This document shows, piece by piece, positions 62,987-64,000 of a stretch of 64,000 nt of DNA. The number at the start of each line of letters is the position of its first letter. Position 1 is the stretch's first letter. The DNA is taken from NCBI RefSeq assembly GCF_011927825.1, contig NZ_JAATJI010000002.1, positions 124,001 to 188,000 of the forward strand. Direction: 5' to 3'. The stretch is from Polymorphobacter fuscus (lineage in GTDB: Bacteria > Pseudomonadota > Alphaproteobacteria > Sphingomonadales > Sphingomonadaceae). Both the position numbers and the translations under genes were made by a program. The notes under the pieces were generated by a model. It worked only from the letters and a program-made list of their open reading frames with translations. It was not told where the DNA came from and ran no database searches.

Positions 62987-63979
62987 ATGATCCGCACCCT
63001 TGCCGCCCGCGTCGAGCGTTTTCCCGTCCGCGGCAGCTTCGTGATTGCGCGCGGCGCCAAGACGCATGTCGATGTTGCGGTCGCCGTGGTCGGCGATGGT
63101 CGGCAGGAAGGACGTGGCGAGGCCACCGCAATCTACTATCGCGGCGAAACGGCGGAAACGGTCGTCGCCGCCATCAATGCGCGGGCGGACGCTGTCGCGG
63201 CCGGCGCCGGCCGCGCCGACCTGCTCGGGCTGATGCCGCATGGCGCGGCGCGCAACGCGCTCGACGCGGCGCTGTGGGACCTGGAGGCCAAGGCGTCGGG
63301 CCAGCGCGTCTGGCAGCGGCTGGACCTGCCGCAGCCGCGGCCGTTGTTGACGGCGTTCACGATCAGCCTGGGCGAACCGGGTGCCATGGCCGCTGCCGCT
63401 GCATCCGCAGGGGGGCGCGAACTGCTCAAGATCAAGCTGGGCGGCGATGGCGGGCCCGATGCCGATGTCGAACGCATGGCGGCGGTGCGGGCGGCGGCGC
63501 CCGATGCGCGGCTGATCGTCGACGCCAATGAAGCCTGGGGCGGGACCGATATCGCGCGGACGGCGGCGGCGCTCGCGGGCCTTGGGGTCGAGCTCATCGA
63601 ACAGCCGGTGCCGGCCGGGCAGGATGCGCTGCTCGATGGCGTGCGCTCGCCGGTGCCGCTGGCAGCGGACGAAAGCTGCCACGATCGCGCCAGCCTCGAT
63701 GCCATCATCGGGCGCTACACCTATATCAACATCAAGCTCGACAAGGCCGGCGGGCTGACCGAGGCCCATGCGCTGGCGCATGCTGCGCGCCAGCGCGGGC
63801 TGGGGGTGATGACCGGCTGCATGTTGTCGACGTCGCTCGGCATTGCACCGGCATTCTATGTCGCGATGCAGGGTCAATATGCCGATCTCGACGGGCCGTT
63901 GCTGATCGAGGACCGGCCCGCCGGGCTGCGCTTCGAGGACAGCGATGTGTGGCCGCCCGAGCCGGAACTCTGGGGCTAG
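62987..63979 (+). CDS. Dipeptide epimerase (enolase superfamily)
   Basis: 330 residues from the ATG at 62987. Muconate-lactonising-like fold: LLKIKLGG (KxK base), IVDANEAW (Asp), LIEQPVPAG (Glu), LAADESCHD (Asp) and INIKLDKAGGL (second-half Lys). The pattern matches L-Ala-D/L-Glu epimerases that recycle murein peptides. Specificity is inferred from family only. The last ~20 bases of the window follow its stop. Confidence 0.87.
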   Translation: MIRTLAARVERFPVRGSFVIARGAKTHVDVAVAVVGDGRQEGRGEATAIYYRGETAETVVAAINARADAVAAGAGRADLLGLMPHGAARNALDAALWDLEAKASGQRVWQRLDLPQPRPLLTAFTISLGEPGAMAAAAASAGGRELLKIKLGGDGGPDADVERMAAVRAAAPDARLIVDANEAWGGTDIARTAAALAGLGVELIEQPVPAGQDALLDGVRSPVPLAADESCHDRASLDAIIGRYTYINIKLDKAGGLTEAHALAHAARQRGLGVMTGCMLSTSLGIAPAFYVAMQGQYADLDGPLLIEDRPAGLRFEDSDVWPPEPELWG

Positions 63980-64000
63980 CAGGTCCGCCGACAAGAATTT

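Overview
The window is about 64 kb of uniformly GC-rich alphaproteobacterial chromosome. It almost certainly comes from the order Sphingomonadales. The evidence is a complete sphingolipid set (serine palmitoyltransferase, its carrier protein, a ceramide-reductase-type SDR and a fatty acyl-AMP/ACP ligase), a CPA1 antiporter, a PEP-CTERM protein, TrcR (DUF1013), DUF1192, and the gene order argS - SPOR - nagZ - scpA - scpB. No phage, transposase, CRISPR array or rRNA operon is visible. The content reads as core and shell chromosome, with the left end cutting an Xaa-Pro aminopeptidase gene.

Layout. 0-5 kb: aminopeptidase fragment, a 25-bp tandem repeat, a glutathione peroxidase-like protein, tRNA-Thr, a GH5-like glycosidase, a small LprI-like secreted protein and the tatABC operon. 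5-17.7 kb: entericidin-like lipoprotein, glnE, bcp, an M23 endopeptidase, an ErpA-type Fe-S carrier, a decayed lipase-like gene with its centre deleted, an ExoIII-family nuclease, a GNAT-like protein, lptG/lptF on the minus strand, and an ABC1 kinase. 18-27 kb: two c-type cytochromes, the sphingolipid operon, recX and clpA. 27-42 kb: a PAP2 phosphatase, a membrane diguanylate cyclase, a fatty acid desaturase, a paired acyl-CoA dehydrogenase operon, a sulfotransferase-like/class IV aminotransferase pair, a quinone oxidoreductase, an unassigned CrtC/AttH-like protein, a phosphotransferase, an M20 peptidase, kynureninase and PsiE.

42-46 kb is the most interesting stretch. trcR is followed by an EAL phosphodiesterase, a full-length photoactive-yellow-protein (PYP) homologue and a PAS-PAS-GGDEF diguanylate cyclase. 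The PYP-like protein aligns gaplessly with the N-terminal 69 residues of the classic Halorhodospira PYP and keeps the chromophore Cys, Tyr and Glu. Its stop codon overlaps the start of the cyclase. This looks like a compact light-to-c-di-GMP module in which synthesis and breakdown enzymes flank the sensor.

46-64 kb: a six-gene minus-strand operon (argS, SPOR, nagZ, scpA, scpB, Tat-dependent FAD oxidoreductase) joined by 4-nt overlaps and short gaps, a CPA1 antiporter, fumarylacetoacetase, a PEP-CTERM protein behind an AT-rich promoter region, a long acyl-CoA dehydrogenase, Sua5/TsaC, a small protein behind a perfect Fur-box-like palindrome, a PadR regulator with its own palindrome, two membrane proteins, an atypical D-aminoacylase-like hydrolase, a CinA-type amidohydrolase and a dipeptide epimerase. 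NagZ, the epimerase and the M23 endopeptidase fit cell-wall turnover. In many relatives tatABC directly follows scpB. Here it lies about 42 kb away, which suggests a rearrangement.

Family assignments rest on reading motifs by eye, without database searches.
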